Shown: positions 25,060 through 32,769, numbered from the stretch's first letter. The stretch is DNA of 64,000 nucleotides from Chloroflexi bacterium CFX6 (GCA_030263595.1 SZPG01000007.1:36205-100204), one strand, 5' to 3'. Translations and numbers: made by a program. The notes: generated by a model not told the origin, from the letters alone.

Positions 25060-26763
25060 TCACCCCAACATCCTGATCCCCCGCTTCTCATACACGCTCT
25101 TCGCCTCGGGATGCCGTAGCGCCAGATCAATAGCCATGATCAACGCCACCACCCCGTCGATCTTTTCTCTCGATCGCTCCTTATCAGGTTTGATATTCCC
25201 GGCCGGGTCCATCCGCGCCACCAGGTTGTCCGCCATCCACGTCAACACTGGATTGTTTCCATGTCGAATCTTCTTCGCCCCGATCAACCGTTCGAGCTCC
25301 TTCATGGGCGGCGACATTGACGCATACCCCTGACCGAACTGCACCATTGTCATGCCCTGCTTCTCCAGCACCTGCACCACGCGCGCCGCGCCCCAGCGAT
25401 CGAACGCCGTCTGATCGATATCGAACGTATCTGCATCCTCCTCCAACTGCTCGAAGATCCAATCGTAATCAACGACGTTGCCGGGCGTCGCCTCGATATA
25501 CCCATCCCGCACCCACTCCGCATAATGTGTCCCCTCCTGACTGCGCTGCATTACCGCATCTTCTGGCACCCAAAACCGACACACTACATCGAGATTATCC
25601 TTGTCATCCGGGAACACCATCACGAATGCCGTCACGTCCGATGTGCTGGACAGGTCCAGCCCCCCGTATCCTGTCCGCCCCTTGAGCCGCTCTGGCAGGT
25701 CTAACGCCTGTATCTTCCCCTCGCATTCCCGCCACGACTCCATGTCCATCCATTTCGTCTCTCCCTGCACCCATATGTTCAACTCGCGCCGTTTGAAGTT
25801 GTTCTGCGCCGCGGGCATCTTCGCCGCGCGCAGTGCTTTCATCCGCATGTCGTCCCATTTTTTCGACACGCCCAAATTCGGGTTTGCCTTGATCCAGCAC
25901 GCCTCGTCCCGCCAATCGTCCTCGTCGTCGATCGTGTAAATGATCCCGAACCACGAATCGTCCACGAACGACCCATCTTCCCACCCCTCCAATACCTTGC
26001 GCGTATACTCGTGTTTCTCGTAGCACACGCTCAGGCGGTCCATCCCAGCCGTCGTAATGGCAACGATCATCGGCTGCCGCCGCGAACCGGTGGCGGTCTC
26101 CAGCACATCCCACATCTCGCGGCTTCGCCAGGCGTGCACCTCGTCCGCCAAAATCCCGTGCACGTTCAATCCATCAGTGCTGTCCGTATCCGCGCCGAGA
26201 GGTTCATACTTGCTCGCGCTCGCTTCCATGTGCAGATTATCTTTATAGACCCTGATGTGTTTCCGCAAGATGCTATTTTTCTTCACCATGCGGATCGCCT
26301 CGCTGTGGACGATGCGCGCCTGGTCCCTCTTGGTCGCCGCCGAGTACACCTCCGCTCCGGGCTCCAGGTCCGCAAACGCCAGTTTCAAACCGAATCCAGC
26401 CCCCACTGTCGACTTTCCGTTCTTGCGCGCCACCTCCTCCCAGATCGTCCGAAAGCGCCGCGTGCCATCCTCGCGCATCCAGCCGAACGCATTCCACACG
26501 ATGAATTGTTGCCACGGCTCCAACTTGATGTACTGTCCAGCCCATTCCCCCTTCGAATGTTTCAGCAGGTGAAAGAAGTGGATCGCAGCGACCGCGGTCT
26601 CACGGTCGAACCATAGCCCCCGTTCATCGCCATGCTTCAGGTCGTGGAAGTATCGCTCGCATGCCAAACTCGTCCACTTGCACGCGACGATCGTTCCATC
26701 TACGACATCCCGGGCATACTGCTCGGCGGGATGCAGCGACAATATCTTCTTGGCGCGTCCCAT
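25060..26763 (-). CDS. terL: Terminase large subunit (HK97-type)
   Basis: 567 residues. The ATPase has the degenerate Walker A RKNGKST (113-119) and Walker B ILADEVH (204-210), with a motif-III-like AITTAGM. The nuclease domain begins near residue 355 at GGLDLSSTSD and ends with VALIMAIDLALRH. It packages DNA into proheads; HK97-like large subunits typically pair with cos cleavage and an HNH partner, which is present here. One base separates it from TerS. Confidence 0.96.
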   Translation of the reverse strand: MGRAKKILSLHPAEQYARDVVDGTIVACKWTSLACERYFHDLKHGDERGLWFDRETAVAAIHFFHLLKHSKGEWAGQYIKLEPWQQFIVWNAFGWMREDGTRRFRTIWEEVARKNGKSTVGAGFGLKLAFADLEPGAEVYSAATKRDQARIVHSEAIRMVKKNSILRKHIRVYKDNLHMEASASKYEPLGADTDSTDGLNVHGILADEVHAWRSREMWDVLETATGSRRQPMIVAITTAGMDRLSVCYEKHEYTRKVLEGWEDGSFVDDSWFGIIYTIDDEDDWRDEACWIKANPNLGVSKKWDDMRMKALRAAKMPAAQNNFKRRELNIWVQGETKWMDMESWRECEGKIQALDLPERLKGRTGYGGLDLSSTSDVTAFVMVFPDDKDNLDVVCRFWVPEDAVMQRSQEGTHYAEWVRDGYIEATPGNVVDYDWIFEQLEEDADTFDIDQTAFDRWGAARVVQVLEKQGMTMVQFGQGYASMSPPMKELERLIGAKKIRHGNNPVLTWMADNLVARMDPAGNIKPDKERSREKIDGVVALIMAIDLALRHPEAKSVYEKRGIRMLG

Positions 26764-26764
26764 C

Positions 26765-27241
26765 TCACCCTTTCACCTTCACCGCCGCGCCGAACAACAT
26801 CTTCTCAAGCTCCTCTTCCGGGTCAGCCTGCTCCACCTTCACCCGCGACCGGCTGCTCGGCGTCATCCCAAACTCCGCCGCAAACTTCACCATCTGATCC
26901 ATCGATCGTTTGGCAATCTGCATATAGGGATTCTGAACCAGGTTGCCTTTATCGGTAAGGATGACCGCATCTTCCTTGGCGAGATGTTTTTCCGCATCTA
27001 CCCAATGACCATAAGCTCCACAGTAACTGGCAAGTGCTGCGCGGTCCATTTGCACCAAGATGCCAAGTGCATATAACTCCTTCACAATTCGGTTCCACTC
27101 TTGCCGCGCTTCCCCTTTGAGATGTGCGGGGCACGACGGAATGGATACCGTCGGCTTGGGCTCCTTCATATTGAGTTTGCGCTTGCCGGGATTCCCCTCC
27201 AATTTCTTAAGTTTCGTGGGCTTCGGTTTCCTGCCTCTCAT
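26765..27241 (-). CDS. Terminase small subunit, P27 family
   Basis: 158 residues from ATG 27241. MRGRKPKPTKLKKLEGNPGKRKLN is the classical P27 start. WNRIVKELYALGILVQMDRAALASYCGAYGHWVDAEKHL and NPYMQIAKRSMDQMVKFAAEFGMTPSSRSR complete the domain. It overlaps the methyltransferase stop by 4 bp. Expected to recognise the packaging site. Confidence 0.95.
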   Translation of the reverse strand: MRGRKPKPTKLKKLEGNPGKRKLNMKEPKPTVSIPSCPAHLKGEARQEWNRIVKELYALGILVQMDRAALASYCGAYGHWVDAEKHLAKEDAVILTDKGNLVQNPYMQIAKRSMDQMVKFAAEFGMTPSSRSRVKVEQADPEEELEKMLFGAAVKVKG

Positions 27242-27783
27242 CTTGCCTCCGGTTGCATCCCGGTCAATTGCGACCAGCGTTCCAGGCACACCGCTACATA
27301 CTTCGGGTCATTGTCCATCGTTCGGCAGCTCTTCCCAGTCCGCTCACACGCCACCAGCGTTGTCCCGGAGCCTGCAAAAAGGTCCAGTACGATATCGCCT
27401 GCCTTGCTGGAATTGCACAACGATCGCTCCACCAGTTCTACCGGCTTCATCGTCGGGTGTTCTTCGCTCCTCTTTGGGCGGTCGATCTGCCATACGTCAG
27501 ACTGTTTGCGATCCTCCACTTTCATCAGTCGCGGTGCTCGATTATCCCAGCCGTACCACATCGGCTCATACTGCGTGTGATGATCCTTGCGCGACAGCAC
27601 AAGTTGGTCTTTCACCCAGATGATGGTGCTCGACCAATGGAATCCGATCTTCCTCAATGCCGCATCGATGACCGGCCATTCCTGCCCGCCCATCACCAGG
27701 TAGATCGGCGCGCCTGGTTGGCAGAAACTACCGTTTGACCTCGGTTGGCTTCGGTTGGCTTCGGTTTTCGACCACGCATTCAT
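27238..27783 (-). pseudogene. DNA methyltransferase fragment lacking the catalytic N-terminus
   Basis: 181 residues. DLFAGSGTTLVACERTGKSCRTMDNDP is motif I / SAM-binding, and ...SEEHPTMKPVELVERSL is the usual preceding segment of beta-class N6-adenine / N4-cytosine enzymes. The DPPY catalytic motif and target-recognition part expected upstream are absent, and nothing encoding them lies in the 80 bp before it. TTCGGTTGGC repeats mark the truncated 5' end. Probably inactive, but translation through it couples to TerS. Confidence 0.7.
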
Positions 27784-27864
27784 ATCTCTCTACACCCCTA
27801 CCTAATTTCGCGGCTACACACGCAAGATTGCCCACTCGGTCTAGTCCCCATATATTGTAGAGTT

Positions 27865-28221
27865 TTACTCCCCCCTCCTCTTGCTACCATCATGAGCGGT
27901 CTTATAGTTGTGACATCGTATGCAAAGAGGTTGCTCATTTGATTTGTCATCAGTGCCTCCACGGCTAAGAGGTATTATGTGGTCTCGTATCGTTGCCTTG
28001 ACGCGGCGATCTGCATGCAGACTGAATGGATCAGCACACCACGGGCGCCGGCGCAGCAGATCATCGCGCATCTGTTGATGGTCATAACCATAGCCGCGCC
28101 GTGCCGCACTTGGACGTGCATCATGCGGACGTGGGAGTCGGTGCTGTTCACACCGACTCCCCTGGTATATAAGGTTCGGACATCCATGCACGGCGCATGG
28201 ACGTGGAGGGCGCTTAGGCAC
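27865..28221 (-). CDS. HNH endonuclease (terminase-associated)
   Basis: 118 residues, GTG start at 28221. RPCAVHGCPNL ... CEQH forms a zinc site, SAARRGYGYDHQQMRDDLLRRRPWCAD the typical linker, and DHIIPLSRGGTDDKSNEQPLCIRCHNYKT the HNH core. HNH proteins next to TerS/TerL are often needed for cos cleavage. It overlaps the preceding membrane gene by 8 bp. Confidence 0.9.
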   Translation of the reverse strand: MPKRPPRPCAVHGCPNLIYQGSRCEQHRLPRPHDARPSAARRGYGYDHQQMRDDLLRRRPWCADPFSLHADRRVKATIRDHIIPLSRGGTDDKSNEQPLCIRCHNYKTAHDGSKRRGE

Positions 28222-28645
28222 GTGTGTGCGAAAACACAGCCAATCCAAATCCACGGATCAGCGCGCGATGAACATGCTTTGTGCCGGCAACCTGTACGAT
28301 GTAGCCAAAGATCAGGCTACCGAATTGGGCGATAATGATCAATTGGGCATCCAGCCTGGGAAAGTCGAAATTGGGATACAGTCCCAGCGCCACAGCAATG
28401 CCAGCCAGCCCAACCAGATTCAGCCCGGCGGACCATTTGCCTGCATTACCATCGCCAATGACGCCCGCCCATTTGAGCACGTCCACGAGCAAACCGATCA
28501 ACGCCTGGGCGCCAAGCATACTGCCGGCAATGGCGAGGACAATGTCCAACTGCACGCCGAACAGGGATAGAACAGCCGAGAAAACAACCACCAACCCCAA
28601 AGTCCAGCCGAGCGCTTTCAAGATGCTTTCAAGATTGAACTTCAT
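28214..28645 (-). CDS. Four-span membrane protein, possible holin
   Basis: 143 residues from ATG 28645 behind AAAAGGAGAATTGAC. Four hydrophobic segments (TLGLVVVFSAVLSLFG, LAIAGSMLGAQALIGLLV, GLNLVGLAGIAVALGLYP and IIIAQFGSLIFGYIVQVAG). It lies 28 nt downstream of the terminator of three-hairpin element A. Size and topology fit a holin or membrane modulator; no family named with confidence. Confidence 0.6.
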   Translation of the reverse strand: MKFNLESILKALGWTLGLVVVFSAVLSLFGVQLDIVLAIAGSMLGAQALIGLLVDVLKWAGVIGDGNAGKWSAGLNLVGLAGIAVALGLYPNFDFPRLDAQLIIIAQFGSLIFGYIVQVAGTKHVHRALIRGFGLAVFSHTRA

Positions 28646-28673
28646 GTCAATTCTCCTTTTGATAGTTTTGGAA

Positions 28674-28791
28674 CAAAAACACCCGACGCCACGATGACGC
28701 CGGGTGCAATGTCCGACAGTAGGTGTCTCAGATAAGCCCGAGACTGCAATAATATTCAATTGTGGATTGAAACGAGAGCCTCCTTTCAATC
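28674..28791 (-). ncRNA. Three-hairpin RNA element A (upstream of the 28214 gene)
   Basis: On the minus strand: P1 GATTGAAA/TTTCAATC (28765-28791), CCACA linker, P2 GTCTCGG/CTGAGAC (28725-28744), CTGTCGGA, then a 12-bp P3 hairpin (28680-28706) followed by TTTTTG. P2 differs from element B at two adjacent positions of one arm and stays paired (C-G/G-T against T-G/A-T), hinting at structural constraint. P3 also terminates transcripts from the integron cassettes. Confidence 0.6.
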
Positions 28792-28792
28792 G

Positions 28793-28846
28793 ATATTATA
28801 ATCCTGCTTATAACGGCGGGGCATTACCCGCACCGCGATTTTTATA
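28793..28846. repeat. Degenerate distal attC remnant
   Basis: On the minus strand GCGGTGCGGG/CCCCGCC arms end at CCG-TTATAAG, like the CCG-TTRRR ends of the three clear attC sites. A matching R'' box (complement of TTGGGC) was not found, so this would be a truncated last attC marking the end of the cassette array. Confidence 0.4.
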
Positions 28847-28847
28847 A

Positions 28848-29045
28848 CTACGATAATTCAGCCGCAGACTTAGCGGCGTCGGGTGCATGCAATGTTGGGC
28901 GTGTGCCTGCTAAAACATTCTCGCCACATTTCGGACATTTTACAATGTCGTCTTGTGGCAAATTGGCAGAGACCATCTCGCCTTCCCATTCGCAGGAATT
29001 GCAATAAGCCAAAAATCTTTCGGGTAATTTTAGAACTTGTGCCAT
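28848..29045 (-). CDS. Integron cassette 5: 65-residue zinc-ribbon protein
   Basis: ATG 29045 behind AAAGGAGATAC. MAQVLKLPERFLAYCNSCEWEGEMV ... CPKCGENVL is a two-CxxC zinc ribbon. The TTGGGC at the cassette start is the right half of the preceding attC. No nuclease or toxin motif seen. Function unknown. Confidence 0.6.
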   Translation of the reverse strand: MAQVLKLPERFLAYCNSCEWEGEMVSANLPQDDIVKCPKCGENVLAGTRPTLHAPDAAKSAAELS

Positions 29046-29067
29046 GTATCTCCTTTTGAAAGTAAAC

Positions 29068-29191
29068 GCCCAACGGTCGTTTTTAGTGGTGGCTGGCGAG
29101 AACCAAAACCACCGAGGGGATAAATTCAAAGCGTGGATCATATTTGCAGACGGAGAGCCTGCCAGCCATCCACTGCAAAACTTTGTTAGCC
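29068..29191 (-). other. attC site 3
   Basis: 124 bp. R'' box GGCTAAC at the upstream end and cleavage site G-TTGGGC at the other. Inner arms AGTGGATGGCTGGC and GCCAGCCACCACT are complementary except for one unpaired A, the extrahelical base that gives integron recombination its strand choice. The stop of the cassette-4 gene lies inside the R'' box. Confidence 0.85.
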
Positions 29192-29377
29192 TTCGTCACT
29201 ATCTTGTAAAGCGAGATCAACAGATTCGACGATGCCATCAACAACAGCGGCGGCGGCACGTGCCATAATTTCGGCTGTACCTTTTGCGATGTAAGGCGCG
29301 TCATCCCCTGTGGCAACGAAATCGCCAAGCCACTCTTCAATTTTTTCAACCAATCGGGCAAAATTTTTTGCTTGCAT
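29186..29377 (-). CDS. Integron cassette 4: 63-residue acidic protein
   Basis: ATG 29377 behind AAAGGATGTCAG. The helical, Ala-rich product MQAKNFARLVEKIEEWLGDFVATGDDAPYIAKGTAEIMARAAAAVVDGI resembles small antitoxin-like or structural helices but has no firm family. Its TAA falls in attC3, as is typical of cassettes. The cassette starts at TTAGCC, matching its attC R'' box. Confidence 0.6.
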   Translation of the reverse strand: MQAKNFARLVEKIEEWLGDFVATGDDAPYIAKGTAEIMARAAAAVVDGIVESVDLALQDSDEG

Positions 29378-29415
29378 TCTGACATCCTTTCAGAATAAGA
29401 AGGCTAATGTTTTCG

Positions 29416-29652
29416 TTACCTGCCGACGATGATTACTAGAACCACCGCCAGCAAGATAACATTGATGAAAATTGACACCGCCAGCACACGCCGCAAGGCG
29501 GTCAGATGCACGCTTTGTTGGAAGGACTGCCTATTCTGCAGGGCTTCTTCAATTGCCAATTCCATCAACCGCGCAACGCTTTTCCTCTGCTCAAGAGATA
29601 GATTGCGAAGCGTTAGACTGTTATCAAGCACATCAAAATCAGTTTTGTTCAT
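29416..29652 (-). CDS. Integron cassette 3: 78-residue membrane-anchored protein
   Basis: ATG 29652 (MNKTDFDVLDNSL). A helical N-terminal part (RKSVARLMELAIEEALQNRQSF) is followed by a C-terminal span (VLAVSIFINVILLAVVLVIIVG). Cassette start TTGGAA is intact, but no attC lies between this gene and cassette 4, so its recombination site appears deleted and the two cassettes are fused. Confidence 0.55.
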   Translation of the reverse strand: MNKTDFDVLDNSLTLRNLSLEQRKSVARLMELAIEEALQNRQSFQQSVHLTALRRVLAVSIFINVILLAVVLVIIVGR

Positions 29653-29664
29653 TTGCAAGTGTCC

Positions 29665-29759
29665 TTCCAACGGTCTTGCGTTAGCCGCTAAAACGGTTTA
29701 CGCAAGACCTGATAATTTTACCGACCAGTAGTTTTAGTCGGCTGCACGCTTTGTTGGCT
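29665..29759 (-). other. attC site 2
   Basis: 95 bp. R'' AGCCAAC complements the TTGGCT start of its own cassette. Arms AGCCGACTAAAAC and GTTTTAGCGGCT pair except for one extra A. Cleavage at G-TTGGAA. This is a textbook attC hairpin. Confidence 0.9.
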
Positions 29760-29956
29760 GGCGACTCTTCAGGAAGGTCTCTCAGCCATGCGGCTATAAA
29801 CTCGAAATAAAAGAAATCAAATTGCCATTCCTTCAAATACAAAAAGCGACTGACTGATAGCAATGCACTTTCGCGTGAGGACGTTTCAATTACGAAAAAC
29901 GCCACTGACCATTCAGTTCCTTGCCAGTAAAAAACTTCAAATAACGAAAACTTCAT
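29681..29956 (-). CDS. Integron cassette 2: 91-residue protein
   Basis: ATG 29956 (MKFSLFEVFYW). Aromatic-rich N-terminal half (WQGTEWSVAFFVIETSS, FLYLKEWQFDFFYFEF) with a basic C-terminal tail encoded by attC2 itself. No recognised family. Bounded by attC1 and attC2. Confidence 0.55.
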   Translation of the reverse strand: MKFSLFEVFYWQGTEWSVAFFVIETSSRESALLSVSRFLYLKEWQFDFFYFEFIAAWLRDLPEESPANKACSRLKLLVGKIIRSCVNRFSG

Positions 29957-29971
29957 GTTTGCTCTGTGTCC

Positions 29972-30063
29972 AGCCAACGGTTATGCGTTAGTGGCGACGG
30001 GCACAGCCACTTGTCCGCTTTGATCCACAGCCTGCCCGTCGTCCACTGCACGCAGTGTTATGC
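29972..30063 (-). other. attC site 1
   Basis: 92 bp. R'' GCATAAC complements the GTTATGC at the start of cassette 1. Arms AGTGGACGACGGGCA and TGCCCGTCGCCACT pair with one extra A. Cleavage at G-TTGGCT. The three attC sites differ in arm sequence but share the position of the unpaired A. Confidence 0.92.
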
Positions 30064-30337
30064 GCCGCACATGGTCGCGGTGATAATAGCCATGCCAGTC
30101 TGTTGAGTGGACAATAGATACTGCATCATAGGGAGTATCCCTAAGTTCATCGGCTGGGATTGGTTCAAAACCCAATTTGCGCCACTGCTTGCGAGTCTTA
30201 TATTCAGCGGTTGCACGCTCGATACGCAAAATACCAGGGCAATTGTCTTTACTTGGGCGTGTTTGAAATTTCCATTTGCAAACGCTACACGACCAAAAGC
30301 CATCATTTCTACGATAGGGTTGATGTTTACGCTTCAT
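29981..30337 (-). CDS. Integron cassette 1: 118-residue zinc-finger-like protein
   Basis: ATG 30337 behind GAAAGGAAAAGTT, 22 nt after the cassette junction. MKRKHQPYRRNDGFWSCSVCKWKF with a following cysteine (NCPG) suggests a zinc site; the remainder has TDWHGYYHRDH. The last 30 residues are encoded by attC1. First cassette, next to attI, so likely the most recently acquired. Function unknown. Confidence 0.6.
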   Translation of the reverse strand: MKRKHQPYRRNDGFWSCSVCKWKFQTRPSKDNCPGILRIERATAEYKTRKQWRKLGFEPIPADELRDTPYDAVSIVHSTDWHGYYHRDHVRRITLRAVDDGQAVDQSGQVAVPVATNA

Positions 30338-30354
30338 AACTTTTCCTTTCGAGT

Positions 30355-30372
30355 AGGCGCATAACTATCCTT
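30355..30372 (-). other. attI-like junction
   Basis: GATAG-TTATGC straddling 30364/30365 lies 14 bp after the intI stop, with no hairpin partner on the intI side. This is the single-site attI configuration at which IntI inserts cassettes. The exact attI limits cannot be seen. Confidence 0.75.
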
Positions 30373-30378
30373 ATCCAC

Positions 30379-31374
30379 TCACAGACGGATAATTTTCCAC
30401 TGGACAGAGTCCAATTTATCCAGCGGACTTTCCACCCCAACGCCCCCAGGGTGGAGAAGATGCAAATAGATCATTGTAGTCTTGATGTCGTTGTGACCCA
30501 TCAACTCTTGCACAGTACGAATGTCGTATCCAGCCCAAAGCAGATGTGTCGCAAAACAATGACGGAAAGTATGCGGCGTGACATGCTTCGTGATGCCTGC
30601 CTTGATCGCCGCTCTGCGGATTGCCCGCTGCAATTCGCTCTCATGCTGGTGATGCCGTCGGCGGATCTTCGTCTCAGGATCTACGCTATAATTTTGGGCA
30701 GGAAATACCCAAAACCACCCCCAATCACAACCAATATTCGGATACTTCCGATCCAGCGCGCCAGGAACATACACCCCAGGCATCCCACGCTGTTGATCAA
30801 TATTCCACATATTCCGCCCAATCGACATTTGATCCATCAGCGGCTTGACCAGTGTGTTCGGTAGCGGGACCGTTCGATCCTTGTTTCCCTTGCCGCCCCG
30901 CACAGTCACCGTCATCAAACCATAATCAATATCTTTGACGCGCAATTGCTGACACTCATGCAATCGCAACCCGCAACCGTACAACAATCGCGCCATCAAA
31001 TTGAATGGCTCGCTGTCTATATTATTCAGAACTTTGGCTGTGTCCTCACGATTCAACACCATAGGCAGGCGTTTACCTTCCTTTGCCCGAATGGAATCAA
31101 TATTCTGAATATCAATCTCTAATACTTCGCGGTACATAAACAGGATCGCATGCAGACATTGATTTTGTGTCGACGCGGAAACCTTCGCCGTGTTCGCCAG
31201 ATAATTCAAATACTTCTCGATCTCCACTTTGCCCATCTCACGTGGGTGTCGCTTGCCATGAAACAGGATGTATCGTCGGCACCAGGTCACATACGCCGCC
31301 AACGTTTTACGGCTGTAATGCTTCATGCGGATCCTATCCGCCAACTGGTCAAGAAGTTTCTTTTCAGGCGTCAT
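30379..31374 (-). CDS. intI: Integron integrase IntI
   Basis: 331 residues. Catalytic residues R137 (GLRLHE), H268-x-x-R271 (HTFRH), H294 (GH) and Y303 (TTMIYLH). The integron-specific insert at about 205-245 (ALDRKYPNIGCDWGWFWVFPAQNYSVDP ... RRRHH) is present, followed by the conserved GGVGVESPLDKL end. This patch separates IntI from ordinary XerC/D or phage integrases. It overlaps the upstream phage gene by 11 bp and points toward, not away from, its cassettes. It appears intact. Confidence 0.95.
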   Translation of the reverse strand: MTPEKKLLDQLADRIRMKHYSRKTLAAYVTWCRRYILFHGKRHPREMGKVEIEKYLNYLANTAKVSASTQNQCLHAILFMYREVLEIDIQNIDSIRAKEGKRLPMVLNREDTAKVLNNIDSEPFNLMARLLYGCGLRLHECQQLRVKDIDYGLMTVTVRGGKGNKDRTVPLPNTLVKPLMDQMSIGRNMWNIDQQRGMPGVYVPGALDRKYPNIGCDWGWFWVFPAQNYSVDPETKIRRRHHQHESELQRAIRRAAIKAGITKHVTPHTFRHCFATHLLWAGYDIRTVQELMGHNDIKTTMIYLHLLHPGGVGVESPLDKLDSVQWKIIRL

Positions 31375-31669
31375 TGATCACCTCATAGCGTCTCAGCATT
31401 TTCCGCAACGAGCCGAGAGATGGATACCACTCAAATTCCCTGCCGCAGATCGTGCATGGGATTTTATATCCTGTCACAACTATCCCACGTCTCTTCGGGA
31501 CGAAATCAGCGGGTGGGGCATCCAGCGATTCATCATAGACCACCAATGCGGTGATGTGCCCGACTGATTGCAAATCCGTGCGCACAATCTCCCCGACCAC
31601 GTGACCTGCTCCATCTCTGCCACCGCAATACCAGAATCTACGTCGATTTGAATCTATTGATACTGGCAT
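31364..31669 (-). CDS. Phage protein with CxxC motif
   Basis: 101 residues, ATG 31669 (MPVSIDSNRRRFWYCGG); a TTG 6 bp earlier is an alternative. Ends with CTICGREFEWYPSLGSLRKMLRRYE, a recognition-helix-like zinc element. It links the DnaA-like gene to intI by overlaps on both sides. Function unknown. Confidence 0.6.
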   Translation of the reverse strand: MPVSIDSNRRRFWYCGGRDGAGHVVGEIVRTDLQSVGHITALVVYDESLDAPPADFVPKRRGIVVTGYKIPCTICGREFEWYPSLGSLRKMLRRYEVINDA

Positions 31670-31671
31670 GA

Positions 31672-32769
31672 TCAATCCGTTTCCACAGCAACATTGCTCG
31701 CAATAACAAATTCCGCGTCAATCTGTCGTCCCAAGATCGCCGTCAACTGTCTATTGACATCCTCGCACAGCCTGCTCATCAGCCAGTTCTGCGCATACTT
31801 GTTGCGTGTGGCGACCTGCATTCTACCATCCGCAAAATGGACAGGGAACGTATCCCGCACCCAGGTCTCGAAAGAGGCTTTGGATATCTCATTCTGCAAG
31901 TCCACCAGCACCGCCTCCCAGGCGTGGACCACCTCCGCAGTGACCGTCGCGTCAGGTTCGCAGGTCCAATGCTCCTCGGATTCCTCGTCCTCCACAGATT
32001 CCCATCCGTTTGACAGGCAAGCCGCGAAATGCTCGTCATAGACCTGCTTGCTCCCGAAGTCCATCAAACAGACAGGACAGCGCTTCTCCCACAGCCCAAT
32101 ATCGTCCAGGAACTGATCGGGCAGGTACTCGCGATAATTCTCCAAGAACATGACCGCTGGGCGTTCATCCCGCTTCAGTTTCGAGTAGATCAGCCCTACG
32201 GGCGCCGAGAGCGATGCGCGCTTTTCGTAGGCGTATGCCACCCACCCCAGCAGGAGAGTGTCCTGAAAATCGTCTTGCGTCCAGGGCAGGTTTGTCAGGA
32301 TCAGCTTGCTGCCGTCGAATAGGTCAGGGATATGTGCGATGATGCGCTGAGCTAGCGGGGAGAAAGTCTCCCCGAGATTTTTTCCCAACTTAGAAGGAGG
32401 AGGAGTTAATCTTGTTTCAGACTCAATTAAGTTAACTTCTCCTCCTAGTGGGGAGAATTTCTCCCCAGGAATTTTTCCCGACTCTAAGTGGGGAATTTCT
32501 CCCTCCCCCATCTCGTGCAAAAACTCCATGCCCATCTCTGTCAGCATGTACCCCTCGCCTGCCACCGCGAGATGACCGTCCCGTACCAGCCCCGCGATGT
32601 ATTTCTGGCAGGTCTTTTTATCGATCAACAGCGTGTCGGCCGCGTGCCGCCAGCGGACAGGATGCGCCCCTGCCCCAAGGTCGAATAGCACCCGCAACAC
32701 GATGATCCAGCGGTCCCAAAGCGCCCGATACAACCGTACCCGTTTTGGTGGTATTGCGAGTGTGCTCAT
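31672..32769 (-). CDS. Phage replication protein: winged helix with C-terminal DnaA domain-I-like region
   Basis: 365 residues. The N-terminal part (DRWIIVLRVLFDLGAGAHPVRWRHAADTLLIDKKTCQKYIAGLVRDGHL) resembles a winged helix. A CPVC ... H..C zinc element lies around 245. The last 90 residues (WEAVLVDLQNEISKASFETWVRDTFPVHFADGRMQVATRNKYAQNWLMSRL) match DnaA domain I, which normally sits at the N-terminus of DnaA and contacts DnaB. There is no AAA+ or DNA-binding domain IV. It may recruit the host helicase to phage origins. Confidence 0.65.
   Translation of the reverse strand: MSTLAIPPKRVRLYRALWDRWIIVLRVLFDLGAGAHPVRWRHAADTLLIDKKTCQKYIAGLVRDGHLAVAGEGYMLTEMGMEFLHEMGEGEIPHLESGKIPGEKFSPLGGEVNLIESETRLTPPPSKLGKNLGETFSPLAQRIIAHIPDLFDGSKLILTNLPWTQDDFQDTLLLGWVAYAYEKRASLSAPVGLIYSKLKRDERPAVMFLENYREYLPDQFLDDIGLWEKRCPVCLMDFGSKQVYDEHFAACLSNGWESVEDEESEEHWTCEPDATVTAEVVHAWEAVLVDLQNEISKASFETWVRDTFPVHFADGRMQVATRNKYAQNWLMSRLCEDVNRQLTAILGRQIDAEFVIASNVAVETD

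Noticed and set aside
29083..29385. 100-codon frame through cassette 4
   Set aside because: It overlaps the better-supported cassette 4 gene and attC3.
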